This document shows, in pieces, positions 25,581-34,157 of a stretch of DNA of 64,000 bases. This DNA is from Micromonospora sp. NBC_00421 (GTDB lineage Bacteria; Actinomycetota; Actinomycetes; Mycobacteriales; Micromonosporaceae). The stretch is from assembly GCF_036017915.1 (NCBI RefSeq), contig NZ_CP107929.1:248001-312000 (forward strand), read 5' to 3'. The position numbers and the translations under genes were made by a program. Within the stretch, counting starts at the first letter, position 1, and every line of letters begins with the position of its first letter. The notes below the pieces were generated by a model, which saw nothing but the letters and a program-made list of their open reading frames with translations, searched no databases and was not told the DNA's origin.

Positions 25581-26162
25581 ATGAGCGGCGGCCCGCACCA
25601 GAGCAGCGAGCACCGAGCGGTGCTCTACGTCATCGCCTGCGGTTCGCCGCTGGCCCGTCACCTCGACCGCCTGGTCGACCTGGCCCAGGACGACGGCTGG
25701 GAGGTCTGCGTCGTCACCACCCCCGACGGGGCGAAGTTCGTGGACCGGGCCGCGTTGGCCCGGCAGACCGGGCACCCGGTCCGTACCCACTACAAGAACC
25801 CGGGCGACCCGGACGTGCTCCCCCCGGCCGACGCGATGGTGGTCTGCCCGGCCACCGTCAACACGGTCAACAAGTGGGCGGCCGGGATCACCGACACCCT
25901 GGCCCTGGGCCTGCTGGTCGAGGGCCAGGGCAAGGGGGTGCCGGTGGTGGTGGTGCCGTTCACCAATGCGGCGATGGCCGGGCATCCGGCCTTCCAGACC
26001 GGTCTGCAACGACTGCGCGAGTGGGGTGCCACGGTGCTCTTCGGCGACCACGTCTACCCGCTGCACCCGCCCGGTACGGGGGAACGGCACCTGCACGCCT
26101 TTCCGTGGGAGGCGGCGGTGGCGGCCCTGCCGGACCGGTCCCGGGCCGCCTCGGCCGCCTGA
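25581..26162 (+). CDS. Flavoprotein of the phosphopantothenoylcysteine decarboxylase type
   Basis: A 193-residue HFCD-family flavoprotein with YVIACGSPLARHL, VCVVTTPDGAKFVD, MVVCPATVNTVNKWAAGITDTLALGLL and VVVVPFTNAAMAGHPAF. Relatives bind FMN and decarboxylate cysteine derivatives, but the standalone actinobacterial versions beside XRE regulators have no assigned substrate; the catalytic His and Asn of CoaC are matched only loosely (the PATVNTVNKWAAG segment is present). It probably acts with or under control of the preceding regulator. Not the CoaBC of coenzyme A synthesis, which is a larger fusion. Confidence 0.85.
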   Translation: MSGGPHQSSEHRAVLYVIACGSPLARHLDRLVDLAQDDGWEVCVVTTPDGAKFVDRAALARQTGHPVRTHYKNPGDPDVLPPADAMVVCPATVNTVNKWAAGITDTLALGLLVEGQGKGVPVVVVPFTNAAMAGHPAFQTGLQRLREWGATVLFGDHVYPLHPPGTGERHLHAFPWEAAVAALPDRSRAASAA

Positions 26163-26217
26163 CCCGACCGACGGGCGTGGGCGTGGCCGCCGCTGCGCGC
26201 CGGTAAGCTGACCGGCC

Positions 26218-27084
26218 GTGAGCACAACCGCGTCCCCGCCGTCCGTCGCCGATGTCGTCTCCGAGCTGGATCGGTGTTTTCCGCCCGCCTGGGCCGAGGA
26301 GTGGGACCGGGTCGGTCTGGTGCTCGGCGAGCCCACCGACCCGGTCCGCCGGGTCTACGGCACGGTGGACGTCGTCCCCGAGACGGTCGCCGAAGCCCTC
26401 GCCGCAGGTGCCGACCTGATCGTCGCGCACCACCCGTTGCTGCTGCGCGGCGTCTCGTCGGTCGCCCCGACCACCTGGAAGGGGCGGATCGTGCACGACC
26501 TGATCCGCGCCGGGGTGGCCCTGTACGTGGCGCACACCAACGCCGACATCGCCGCGCCGGGCGTCTCCGACGCGTTGGCCGCCCGGTTCGGGTTGACCGG
26601 CCTGCGGCCCCTCGAACCCTCCGCCCCGGGCTCCCCGGCGGCCGGTGGCGGTCGGGGCATCGGCCGGGTCGGTGAGCTGCCCGCCCCGCTGACGCTTGCC
26701 GAGTTGACCCGGTACGCCGCCGCCGTCCTGCCCGCCACCGTGTGGGGGGTTCGCGCCGGCGGCGATCCCGGGCGTATCGTGCGTACCCTCGCGGTCAGCG
26801 GCGGCTCGGGCGAGGGTTTCCTGGCCGCGGCGACCGCTGCCGGGGCGGACGCCTTCCTCACCTCCGACCTGCGGCACCACGCCGCCGGCGAGCACCTCGC
26901 CGCCGGTGGGCCCGCCCTGCTGGAGGCCGCACACTGGGCGACCGAACGACCCTGGCTGGACGACGTGGCCGCCCACCTGCGGGCCGGCTTCGGCGTCGAG
27001 ACCGTGGTGTCCGACCTGGACACCGACCCGTGGACCGTGCACGCCGCCGCACCCGCGATGGACGACAAGGAGCCCCGACCGTGA
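26218..27084 (+). CDS. Nif3-like dinuclear metal-centre protein
   Basis: The 288-residue protein belongs to the Nif3/YbgI family of toroidal hexamers with a dimetal site: AEEWDRVGLVLGEP, DLIVAHHPLLLRG (metal His pair), GVALYVAHTNADIA and, near the end, AFLTSDLRHHAAGEH. Sometimes annotated as GTP cyclohydrolase 1 type 2; real function is uncertain. The GTG start at 26218 begins conserved sequence. Its stop overlaps the start of the zinc-ribbon gene (GTGA), and the three-gene order Nif3, zinc ribbon, RNase H matches M. tuberculosis Rv2230c-Rv2228c as remembered. Confidence 0.92.
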   Translation: MSTTASPPSVADVVSELDRCFPPAWAEEWDRVGLVLGEPTDPVRRVYGTVDVVPETVAEALAAGADLIVAHHPLLLRGVSSVAPTTWKGRIVHDLIRAGVALYVAHTNADIAAPGVSDALAARFGLTGLRPLEPSAPGSPAAGGGRGIGRVGELPAPLTLAELTRYAAAVLPATVWGVRAGGDPGRIVRTLAVSGGSGEGFLAAATAAGADAFLTSDLRHHAAGEHLAAGGPALLEAAHWATERPWLDDVAAHLRAGFGVETVVSDLDTDPWTVHAAAPAMDDKEPRP

Positions 27085-27818
27085 AGGCTGAACCCCAGGT
27101 CCAGCGCCGCCTGCTCGATCTTCAGGCGATCGACACCACCCTCGCCCAGCTCGCCCACCGTCGCCGGTCGCTGCCCGAACGGGCCGAGCTGGAGGGGTTG
27201 GCCCGCGAGTTGTCCGCGCTGGAGGACGACCGGGTCCGCGCCCAGGTCGCCGTGGACGACCTGGACCGGGACATCGCCCGGCTGGAGAAGGACATCGACC
27301 AGGTACGGGCCCGCAAGAGCAAGGACGAGGCCCGGCTGGCCAGCGGCAGCGGGCCGGCCCGCGAGCTGGAGGCGCTCCAGCACGAGCTGGTCTCCCTCAA
27401 CCGCCGCCAGGGCGACCTGGAGGACGCCGAGCTGGAGCTGATGGAGCAGCGGGAGACGGCCCAGGCGACCCTCGACGGGATCGAGGCCCGGATCGCCGAG
27501 ACCCGGGACCGGCGGTCCGCCGCCGAGCAGCGCCGCGACGACAGCCTGGCCGCCATCGCCAAGGAGGAGGAGTTCAAGAAGGGCGCGCGCAAGCCGCTCG
27601 CCGCGGACCTCCCCGCCGAGCTGGTGACCCTGTACGACAAGATCCGCGAGGACACCGGGCTCGGCGCGGCGCTGCTCACCGCGGGCCGCTGCGGCGGTTG
27701 CCGGTTGGATCTCTCCGGCGCGGACCTGGCCCGGATCCGCAGGTCGGACCCGGACGAGGTGGTCCGCTGCGAGGACTGCCGACGGATCATGGTGCGTACC
27801 AACGAGTCGGGGCTGTAG
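27081..27818 (+). CDS. Coiled-coil protein with C-terminal C4 zinc ribbon
   Basis: The 245-residue protein is a long charged coiled coil (residues about 10-180, e.g. LEDDRVRAQVAVDDLDRDIA and ELMEQRETAQATLDGIEARI) ending in a zinc ribbon with CGGC and CEDC pairs. Homologues bind nucleic acid or protein and are near-universal in actinobacteria beside Nif3; a role in RNA or ribosome-related processes has been suggested for some, but is not visible here. The GTG start overlaps the Nif3 stop by four bases; RNase H starts four bases after its stop. Confidence 0.9.
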   Translation: MKAEPQVQRRLLDLQAIDTTLAQLAHRRRSLPERAELEGLARELSALEDDRVRAQVAVDDLDRDIARLEKDIDQVRARKSKDEARLASGSGPARELEALQHELVSLNRRQGDLEDAELELMEQRETAQATLDGIEARIAETRDRRSAAEQRRDDSLAAIAKEEEFKKGARKPLAADLPAELVTLYDKIREDTGLGAALLTAGRCGGCRLDLSGADLARIRRSDPDEVVRCEDCRRIMVRTNESGL

Positions 27819-27822
27819 CCCG

Positions 27823-29034
27823 GTGGCGGTGCGTGCGGTCGTCATCGAGGCCGACGGCGGCTCCCGGGGCAACCCCGGGCCGGCCGGTTACGGTGCCGTG
27901 GTCCGGGACCCGGCCTCCGGCGAGGTGCTGCTGGAGCGCGCCGAGTCGATCGGGACGGCCACCAACAACGTCGCCGAGTACCGGGGGCTGATCGCCGGGT
28001 TGGAGGCCGCCGCCGAACTGGGCGCGGTCGAGGTCGACGCCCGGATGGACTCGAAGCTGGTGGTCGAGCAGATGTGCGGCCGGTGGCAGATCAAACACCC
28101 GGGGCTGCGTCCGCTCGCCGCGCGGGCCGCCGCGCTTGTCGACCGGTTCGACACCGTCCGGTTCAGTTGGATTCCCCGGGAACGCAACAAGCACGCCGAC
28201 GCCCTGGCCAACGCGGCGATGGACGCCGCCGCCGGCAAGCCGTCCCGGCCGGTGGCCGCGCCGGTCGACGTCGCGCCGTCCCGGCCGGTGGCGGCGGCCG
28301 ACTCACCGGCCCGGGCGCAGGCCCGCGAGGTGGCCGCCCGCGCCGACACCCGGACCGCCGGCACCGACCCGGCGACCGTCAAGGCGTCCTGGGAGCCGAG
28401 GCCGACCTTCACCGCCACCCGGCTGATCCTGGTCCGGCACGGTGCGACCGAGTGGACCGTGCAGCATCGCTACGCCGGCCGCGCCGACGTCCCGCTGTCC
28501 GAGTCCGGCCAGGCCCAGGCGCGGGCCACCGCCGCCCGGGTGGCCGCGCTGGCCCCGTCCGTCGCGGCCGTGCTCAGCTCCCCGCTGTCCCGGTGTACGG
28601 CCACCGCCGAGGCGATCGCCGGGGCGCTCGGCGAGCTGCCGGTACGCCCGCAGGACGACTGGATCGAGTGCGACTTCGGCGACTGGGACGGCCACACCTT
28701 CGCCGAGGTACGCGACCGGTGGCCCGGCGAGTTGGACGCCTGGCTCGCCTCCACCCGGATCGCCCCGCCGGGCGGTGAGTCGTTCGCCGAGGTCGCGCAG
28801 CGGGTCGACCGGGCGATGGCGGCGCTACGGGAGGCGTACCCGGGGGAGACCGTGGTGGTCGTCTCGCACGTCTCGCCGATCAAGCTGGCGTTGCGCGACG
28901 CCCTCGCGGCCGGGGACGCCTTCCTGCACCGGCTCTACCTGGACGCGGCCGGCATCTCGGTGCTCGACATGTGGCCCGACGGCGGGGTCGCGGTCCGCTC
29001 GGTCAACGACACCGCCCACCTCCCGACCGACTGA
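27823..29034 (+). CDS. Bifunctional RNase HI / acid phosphatase (CobC-like)
   Basis: The 403-residue fusion has an N-terminal RNase HI domain (EADGGSRGNPGPAGYGAVV, the DExD-type catalytic Asp/Glu; NVAEYRGLIAGLEAA; ARMDSKLVVEQMCGRW) that cuts RNA in RNA-DNA hybrids, a Pro/Ala-rich linker of about 60 residues, and a histidine-phosphatase domain (LVRHGATEWTVQHRYAGRAD, SSPLSRCTATAEAI, VVSHVSPIKLALRDAL). It corresponds to M. tuberculosis Rv2228c, in which the C-terminal domain is an acid/CobC-like phosphatase. It is the third gene of a translationally packed set. Confidence 0.94.
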   Translation: MAVRAVVIEADGGSRGNPGPAGYGAVVRDPASGEVLLERAESIGTATNNVAEYRGLIAGLEAAAELGAVEVDARMDSKLVVEQMCGRWQIKHPGLRPLAARAAALVDRFDTVRFSWIPRERNKHADALANAAMDAAAGKPSRPVAAPVDVAPSRPVAAADSPARAQAREVAARADTRTAGTDPATVKASWEPRPTFTATRLILVRHGATEWTVQHRYAGRADVPLSESGQAQARATAARVAALAPSVAAVLSSPLSRCTATAEAIAGALGELPVRPQDDWIECDFGDWDGHTFAEVRDRWPGELDAWLASTRIAPPGGESFAEVAQRVDRAMAALREAYPGETVVVVSHVSPIKLALRDALAAGDAFLHRLYLDAAGISVLDMWPDGGVAVRSVNDTAHLPTD

Positions 29035-29233
29035 TCCCGGGTAGGACGTCGATCGGCCCGGGACGTCCCGGGCCGGTTCGTCGTGGGTCGATGCGTCGGG
29101 CTGTGCGTCGCGCCGTTCGGCGCAGCCGGGCGGCCGTTGGGCGCATCGTCAAGCGCCGATCGACGATGACTGGCTCCACCGGGTCGTAGCGTCCGGCCGT
29201 TACCGGCCGGCACGACTACCGGAGGTGGATCAG

Positions 29234-29476
29234 ATGACCGCTGGCGAACCGGAGACGCCGCGTACCGCGTCGTCCAGGGCGAAGGACCACAGCCCCTGGA
29301 ACTGGTTGCTCTTCGTCCCGATCGTGGTGCCGCTGATCCCGGTGCTGTTCAACGCGGACTCGCCCCGGCTGTTCGGCTTCCCGCGCTTCTACTGGCTGCA
29401 ACTGGTCTGGATCCTGCTCGGGGTGGCCACCACCACGCTGGTCTACCAGATGACCAAGAAGCGGGGTGACCACTAA
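29234..29476 (+). CDS. DUF3311 small membrane protein
   Basis: An 80-residue protein with two membrane helices (NWLLFVPIVVPLIPVLFN and FYWLQLVWILLGVATTTLVY) and a basic C-terminus, as in DUF3311. GGAGG at 29221-29225 favours ATG 29234 over the GTG at 29225. Its TAA stop shares one base with the next ATG, so it is coupled to the symporter, and DUF3311 proteins typically accompany such symporters as small subunits or assembly partners. Confidence 0.85.
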   Translation: MTAGEPETPRTASSRAKDHSPWNWLLFVPIVVPLIPVLFNADSPRLFGFPRFYWLQLVWILLGVATTTLVYQMTKKRGDH

Positions 29477-31131
29477 TGTGGCGGGATCATCTGGTCGAGA
29501 TCATCGTGTTTTCGGCGCTCTTCCTGCTGGTGAGCGCGATGGGCTTCGTGGCGGCCCGGTGGCGGGCGCCGAAGGACATGGCACACCTCGACGAGTGGGG
29601 TCTGGGCGGGCGCAGCTTCGGCGGCTGGATCACCTGGTTCCTGGTCGGCGGTGACCTCTACACGGCGTACACGTTCGTTGCGGTGCCGGCGTTGATGTTC
29701 GGGGCGGGCGCGGCCGGGTTCTTCGCCGTGCCGTACACGATCGTCATCTACCCGCTGGTGTTCCTGGTGCTCTGCCGACTCTGGTCGGTGTCGCACCGGC
29801 ACGGTTTCGTCACCCCGGCCGACTTCGTCCGCCGCCGGTTCGACTCGCCGGTGCTGGCCCTGCTGATCGCGATCACCGGCATCGTCGCGACCATGCCGTA
29901 CATCGCGTTGCAGTTGGTCGGCATCGAGGCGGTACTCAAGACGATGGGGGTCACCGGTGACAACGCGGTGGCCCGGCACCTGCCGATCATCATCGCCTTC
30001 GCGATCCTGGCCGCCTACACCTACCAGTCCGGGTTGCGCGCCCCGGCGCTGATCGCCTTCGTCAAGGACAGCCTGATCTACGTCGTCATCCTGGTGGCGG
30101 TCATCTATCTGCCGTACAAGCTGGGGGGTTGGGGTTCGATCTTCGACGCCGCGGACGCGAAGTTCGCCGCCTCGCCGAACCCGAACGACGGCATCCTGCT
30201 CAACGCCGACAACCAGCTCCAGTACGTCACCCTGGCGTTCGGTTCGGCATTGGCGCTGTTCCTCTATCCACACAGCATCACCGGCGTGCTTGCCAGCCGG
30301 AGCCGGGACGTGATCAAACGGAACATGTCGGCGTTGCCGGCGTACAGCCTGCTGCTCGGGTTGATCGCGTTGCTCGGCTTCATGGCCATCGCGGCCGGGG
30401 TGAAGCCGTTGCCCGGGGCGAAGGAGGGCACCGTCGACAGCAACACGGTGGTGCCTGTGCTGTTCGACAAGCAGTTCCCGGACTGGTTCGCCGGGGTGGC
30501 GTACGCGGCGATCGGCATCGGCGCACTGGTGCCGGCGGCCATCATGTCGATCGCGGCGGCGAACCTGTTCACCCGCAACATCTACCGGGAGTACCTGAAG
30601 CGGGACGCCAGCCCGGCCCAGGAGGCGAACGTCTCGAAGATCACCTCGCTGGTCGTGAAGGTCGGCGCGGTGGCCTGCATCGTCTTCCTCGACCCGCAGT
30701 TCTCCATCGACCTACAGCTGATCGGTGGCGTGATCATCCTCCAGACGCTACCGGCGGTGGCACTGGGCCTCTACACCCGCTGGTTCCACCGGGGCGCGCT
30801 GATCGCCGGCTGGGCGGCCGGTATGGGGCTGGGCATGTGGATGCTCTACCAGATCCCCAATCCCGTCTCGAAGCGCGCGCACTTCGGCGGGTCGGCGTTC
30901 CCACTGTCCGACTTCGGCGTCGACACCAAGAAGACGATCTACGTCGGCATCGTCGCGGTGCTGGTGAACCTGGTGGTGGCGGTGCTGGTCACGCTGGCGC
31001 TGCGGGCGGCGAAGGTGGCCGAGGGCGTGGACGGCACCACCCCCGACGACTACTTCGCCGACGAGGGCGACCCGCGCGTCACCCCCGGCCCCGACCGGGA
31101 CGCCGACTCGGCCCGCGAACCGGTCGCCTGA
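29476..31131 (+). CDS. Sodium:solute symporter, probable monocarboxylate uptake permease
   Basis: The 551-residue protein has about 13 membrane helices and SSF-family features (GLGGRSFGGWITWFLVGGDLYTAYTF, GFVTPADFVRRRF, ALFLYPHSITGVLASRSRDV, GIGALVPAAIMSIAAANLFTRNIYREYL). Together with the DUF3311 partner this matches the MctP-type monocarboxylate (acetate, lactate, propionate, pyruvate) symporters, but the substrate is inferred. The C-terminal tail is acidic and disordered (TPDDYFADEGDPRVTPGPD). A C-rich tandem repeat starts within 20 bases of the stop. Confidence 0.88.
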   Translation: MWRDHLVEIIVFSALFLLVSAMGFVAARWRAPKDMAHLDEWGLGGRSFGGWITWFLVGGDLYTAYTFVAVPALMFGAGAAGFFAVPYTIVIYPLVFLVLCRLWSVSHRHGFVTPADFVRRRFDSPVLALLIAITGIVATMPYIALQLVGIEAVLKTMGVTGDNAVARHLPIIIAFAILAAYTYQSGLRAPALIAFVKDSLIYVVILVAVIYLPYKLGGWGSIFDAADAKFAASPNPNDGILLNADNQLQYVTLAFGSALALFLYPHSITGVLASRSRDVIKRNMSALPAYSLLLGLIALLGFMAIAAGVKPLPGAKEGTVDSNTVVPVLFDKQFPDWFAGVAYAAIGIGALVPAAIMSIAAANLFTRNIYREYLKRDASPAQEANVSKITSLVVKVGAVACIVFLDPQFSIDLQLIGGVIILQTLPAVALGLYTRWFHRGALIAGWAAGMGLGMWMLYQIPNPVSKRAHFGGSAFPLSDFGVDTKKTIYVGIVAVLVNLVVAVLVTLALRAAKVAEGVDGTTPDDYFADEGDPRVTPGPDRDADSAREPVA

Positions 31132-31150
31132 CCCGCCCCGTCCCCGCTCC

Positions 31151-31210
31151 GTCCCCGCCCCTGCCGCTCCGTCCCCGCCCCTGCCGCTCCGTCCCCGCCC
31201 CTGCCGCTCC
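31151..31210. repeat. 20-bp C-rich tandem repeat, three exact copies
   Basis: GTCCCCGCCCCTGCCGCTCC is repeated three times in tandem, with degenerate copies on both sides (31141-31150 and 31211-31240). It begins 20 bases after the symporter stop. Confidence 0.9.
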
Positions 31211-31497
31211 GTCCCCGCCTGCCGCTCTGTCCCCGCCTGCCGCCCTCCGCTACCCGTCCTTCCGCCATCCCTTCCTCGATGCGGAATCGGTAGGCGGGTG
31301 GCCGATGGGGTGGCCGGTGGGGTGTGCCGGCGAGGCCGGCTCGACGCGGAGCGGGTGGACCGGGCGGGGTGGACCGGACCGGGTGGACCAGGTCGACCGG
31401 GTGGACTGGGCGGACCGGGCGGACTGGGCGGGCACGCTACGGACCACGTCGGAGCCAGCCCGTGGAGGCGTTGTGGACAATGGTGCTGGCCGATGGG

Positions 31498-31551
31498 CTG
31501 GTCGCCCTGGTCGCCCTGGTCGCCCTGGTCGCCCTGGTCGCCCTGGTCGCC
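31498..31551. repeat. 9-bp tandem repeat, six copies
   Basis: CTGGTCGCC is repeated six times exactly. Being a multiple of three it could encode LVALVA, but no surrounding frame supports translation. Confidence 0.9.
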
Positions 31552-31687
31552 GGTGGGGCCGGCTTTGACGGGCGCGCCACGGACCACGTCGGATCCAGCC
31601 GGTGGGGGCGTCGCAGATGGTGTGCACCGGCCCCTGGGCCCTCGGTCCTGGGCCTCGGTCGGTGGTGTACCTGTACTACTTCGCGCC

Positions 31688-31760
31688 CTGTAGAGCTGAT
31701 GACGTTAGCGATTCACGATCTTCCAGGCCGGCTGAATCGCTAACGTCTTCAGCTCTACAG
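31688..31760. repeat. 28-bp inverted repeat (long hairpin)
   Basis: The left arm 31688-31715 (CTGTAGAGCTGATGACGTTA...) and right arm 31733-31760 are complementary with one mismatch around a 17-base loop. It is lower in GC than its surroundings, more than 500 bases from either neighbouring gene end, and could be a mobile palindromic element or an RNA hairpin. Confidence 0.88.
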
Positions 31761-31809
31761 CATCCGAATGTGATTACCCACCCTCCCGTCTCTATCGAGT
31801 AGGTCCGGG

Positions 31810-31862
31810 CTTCAGCACGCCTTCAGCACGCCTTCAGCACGCCTTCAGCACGCCTTCAGCAC
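31810..31862. repeat. 11-bp tandem repeat, four full copies plus a partial
   Basis: CTTCAGCACGC is repeated in exact tandem from 31810, the fifth copy being cut short at 31862. Confidence 0.9.
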
Positions 31863-32237
31863 CGCCTCCATCCGGTCCACCTGCTGGCTCGCCAGTTTGG
31901 TCGCCTTGCCTAACTTCCGGCAGCCGGAAGCCGGCAGCGTTCGGGGGTGAGACGCCGGCATCCGGGTGAGCGTGGTCCTCGCCACCTTCGGTGTGGCACC
32001 AGTCGCCCTGGGGGTTGCCCTGGTTCGCGCTGAGGGCTGCCATAACGGGACGGGACGTGGCTGCCCTGCCTGCCCCGCGGCCAGCAGTCGCGAGGTCGGG
32101 CGGCGGGCGGCAGGCGGTGCAGCGCAGCGGGCGGCGGGGTCGGGTGGCGGGCGGCAGGCGGTGCAGGGCAGCGGGGCAGAGGGGCCGGCAGGGCAGCGGG
32201 GCAGCGGGGCCGGCAGGGCGGTGGGGCGGGCAGGGCG

Positions 32238-32304
32238 GTGGGGCCGGCAGGGCGGCGGGCGGCGGGGCCGGTGGGGCCGGCAGGGCGGTGGGGCCGGCAG
32301 GGCG
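32238..32304. repeat. 17-bp G-rich repeats next to the MarR gene end
   Basis: GTGGGGCCGGCAGGGCG occurs exactly at 32238-32254, 32271-32287 and 32288-32304, inside a longer G-rich stretch (about 32080-32315) ending at the MarR stop codon. Confidence 0.85.
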
Positions 32305-32315
32305 GTGGGGCGGGG

Positions 32316-32795
32316 TCAGCGGCGGCGGGTACGGGAGTCGAGGGCCTCGTTGAGTCGGCCCAGCAGGGTGGCCAGGGTGTCCCGGTCGGCGGGGGTCCAG
32401 TCGGCGAGGATGTCGCCGTAGAGCCGGGTCCGGGCGGCCTGGACGGCGGCCATCCGGTGCAGCCCGGCGGGGGTGGGGGAGATCACCGTGCCGCGCCCGT
32501 CGGCCGGGTCGGGGGCGCGGGTGATCAGGCCGTCGCGTTGCAGCGCCGACACCTGGCGGGTCACCGTGGAGCCGTCCAGGTTGAGCCGGGCGGCAAGCGC
32601 CGAGACGTTCTGCGGGCCGGTGGCGTCCAGGTGCCGCAGGATCACGTACGCCGCCCGGTCGAGGACCCGGTGCTCGGCGCTGCCGGTGGCCCGGCGGGTC
32701 GCCTCGCCCAGCCGCATCAGCAGGGCGACTTCGGTCTCGATCCGGCCGAGCGTGCCGTCGCCCGGGTCCGTTCCCGTCGCGGGTTCGTCGGTCAT
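32316..32795 (-). CDS. MarR-family transcriptional regulator
   Basis: A 159-residue winged-helix protein: dimerisation helices at both ends, recognition region NVSALAARLNLDGSTVTRQVSALQRDGLITR and wing DPADGRGTVISPTPAG. It is divergent from the MFS transporter, with 77 bases between starts and two TGTAnnnTACA dyads in that gap, a classic MarR-controls-exporter arrangement. The ligand is presumably a small toxic compound exported by the transporter. Confidence 0.92.
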   Translation of the reverse strand: MTDEPATGTDPGDGTLGRIETEVALLMRLGEATRRATGSAEHRVLDRAAYVILRHLDATGPQNVSALAARLNLDGSTVTRQVSALQRDGLITRAPDPADGRGTVISPTPAGLHRMAAVQAARTRLYGDILADWTPADRDTLATLLGRLNEALDSRTRRR

Positions 32796-32798
32796 GGC

Positions 32799-32831
32799 TG
32801 TATGCTACAACAAAACTAACTGTACGATACA
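32799..32831. promoter_or_regulatory. Paired MarR-type operators
   Basis: TGTATGCTACA (32799-32809) and TGTACGATACA (32821-32831) both fit TGTA-N3-TACA and are centred 22 bases apart, about two helical turns. The second extends to CTGTACGATACAG. They flank AT-rich ACAAAACTAAC, which probably contains promoter elements for both directions. Confidence 0.75.
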
Positions 32832-32872
32832 GCTATCTTCGGCCTCGGCTGGACAAGGACAAGGGGGCTGGA

Positions 32873-34105
32873 GTGGATCGGCGTAACGAACCACACCGCA
32901 GTGCCATCTACGCCACCACGCTGGTGGCCTTCCTCGCCATCGCCGGCATCGCCGTGGTGGACCCCATCCTGCCCGCCATCGGCACCGCGATCGGGGTCAC
33001 CGCCTGGCAGGTCGAACTGCTCTTCACCGCGTACATCGCGGTGATGGCGGTCGGGATGATCCCGGCGACCCTGGCCAGCGGACGGTTCGGCTTCAAGCCG
33101 GTGCTCGTCACCGGCGTCTCGGTGGTCGGCCTGGCCGCCATCGCCGCCTCGTTCAGCAACGACATCGTGCAACTGTCGGTGCTGCGTGGCGTCTGGGGGC
33201 TGGGCAACGCGATGTTCTTCGCCACCGCCATGGTGGTGCTTGTCAACCTGGCCAACGACCGGGAATGGGTGGTCGGCCTCTTCGAGACCGCGCTCGGCCT
33301 CGGGTTCGCCGTCGGTCCGCTGATCGGCGGCCTGCTCGGTGAGGTCAGCTGGCGACTGCCGTTCTTCGTCTGCGGCGTGTTCATGGTGTTCGCCCTGATC
33401 GTGGCCGCCCGCAGGCTTCGCGAGCCGACCAACCGGCAGGCCCCCGTACGGCTGGGGCAGATCTTCGCCACCTACCGCCGGCCGGCGTTCGTCACCCTCT
33501 GCGTGGTCACCGCCGCGTACAACTTCGTCTTTTTCGTGGTGCTCGGCTACACGCCGCTCTTCCTCGGTCTCGACGTCATCCCCCTGGGGCTGGCCTTCAC
33601 CGGCTGGGGCCTCGGCCTGGCCGCCGGCATCCTGCTGGTCGGCCACCGGCTGGCCCACCGGATCGGCGCGGTGCAGACCGTCGGGGTGGCCCTGCTCGGC
33701 TTGCTGGCCTGCATGGTCCTCTTCGCGACCTCGGCCGGCACCGCCGAGGCGCTTGTGGTGCTGGTCGTCGCCGGCCTGTGCATGGGCCTGGCCAACGCCA
33801 ACCTCACCGACCTGGCCCTCGGCCTCGGCTCCGGTGACCGCCGGGTCGCCACCGGGGCGTTCAACCTGGTCCGTTGGGGCGCTGCCGCACCCGCCCCGAT
33901 CCTCTCCGGCAAGCTCGCCGAACACAGCCTGGCGCTGCCGTTCTGGGTCGGCTTCGGGGTGCTCGCCGTCGGTCTGCTGGTCTACCTGGCCTTCGCGCAC
34001 CTGATGGCCGCCGGCTATGGCGAACGGGTGCTCTGGTCGCGCTGGAACCGGGCCGCCCGGCAGGCCGAACACGCCCCCGAGGAACCGGTCGGCGAGGCGT
34101 ACTGA
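32873..34105 (+). CDS. MFS transporter, probable drug or metabolite exporter
   Basis: The 410-residue protein has 12 predicted membrane helices and MFS features (VVDPILPAIGTAIGVTAWQVELLFTAY in TM1-2, ASGRFGFKPVLVTG in the first cytosolic loop, GLGFAVGPLIGGLLGEVSWR like motif C of proton antiporters). It probably exports a small hydrophobic compound under control of the divergent MarR protein. The GTG start follows GACAAGGGGGCTGGA. Substrate is unknown. Confidence 0.9.
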   Translation: MDRRNEPHRSAIYATTLVAFLAIAGIAVVDPILPAIGTAIGVTAWQVELLFTAYIAVMAVGMIPATLASGRFGFKPVLVTGVSVVGLAAIAASFSNDIVQLSVLRGVWGLGNAMFFATAMVVLVNLANDREWVVGLFETALGLGFAVGPLIGGLLGEVSWRLPFFVCGVFMVFALIVAARRLREPTNRQAPVRLGQIFATYRRPAFVTLCVVTAAYNFVFFVVLGYTPLFLGLDVIPLGLAFTGWGLGLAAGILLVGHRLAHRIGAVQTVGVALLGLLACMVLFATSAGTAEALVVLVVAGLCMGLANANLTDLALGLGSGDRRVATGAFNLVRWGAAAPAPILSGKLAEHSLALPFWVGFGVLAVGLLVYLAFAHLMAAGYGERVLWSRWNRAARQAEHAPEEPVGEAY

Positions 34106-34157
34106 CGGTCGAGCGTTCCGGTCGGCGTGCGCTCTCGCGTTGCGGTGGCGCGGCTGC

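Larger units (their letters stand above)
31132..32315. other. 1.18-kb gene-free block rich in repeats
   Basis: No credible coding sequence. It contains a 20-bp C-rich tandem repeat (31151-31210), G-rich GGTGGACCGGGC-like repeats (31350-31430), a near-exact 22-bp duplication (31439-31460 and 31579-31600, one mismatch), a 9-bp tandem repeat (31498-31551), a 28-bp inverted repeat (31688-31760), an 11-bp tandem repeat (31810-31862) and 17-bp G-rich repeats (32238-32304). Confidence 0.85.

Noticed and set aside
31498..31862. Tandem repeats that might be a CRISPR array
   Set aside because: Units are 9-11 bases with no spacers, and no cas genes are present.
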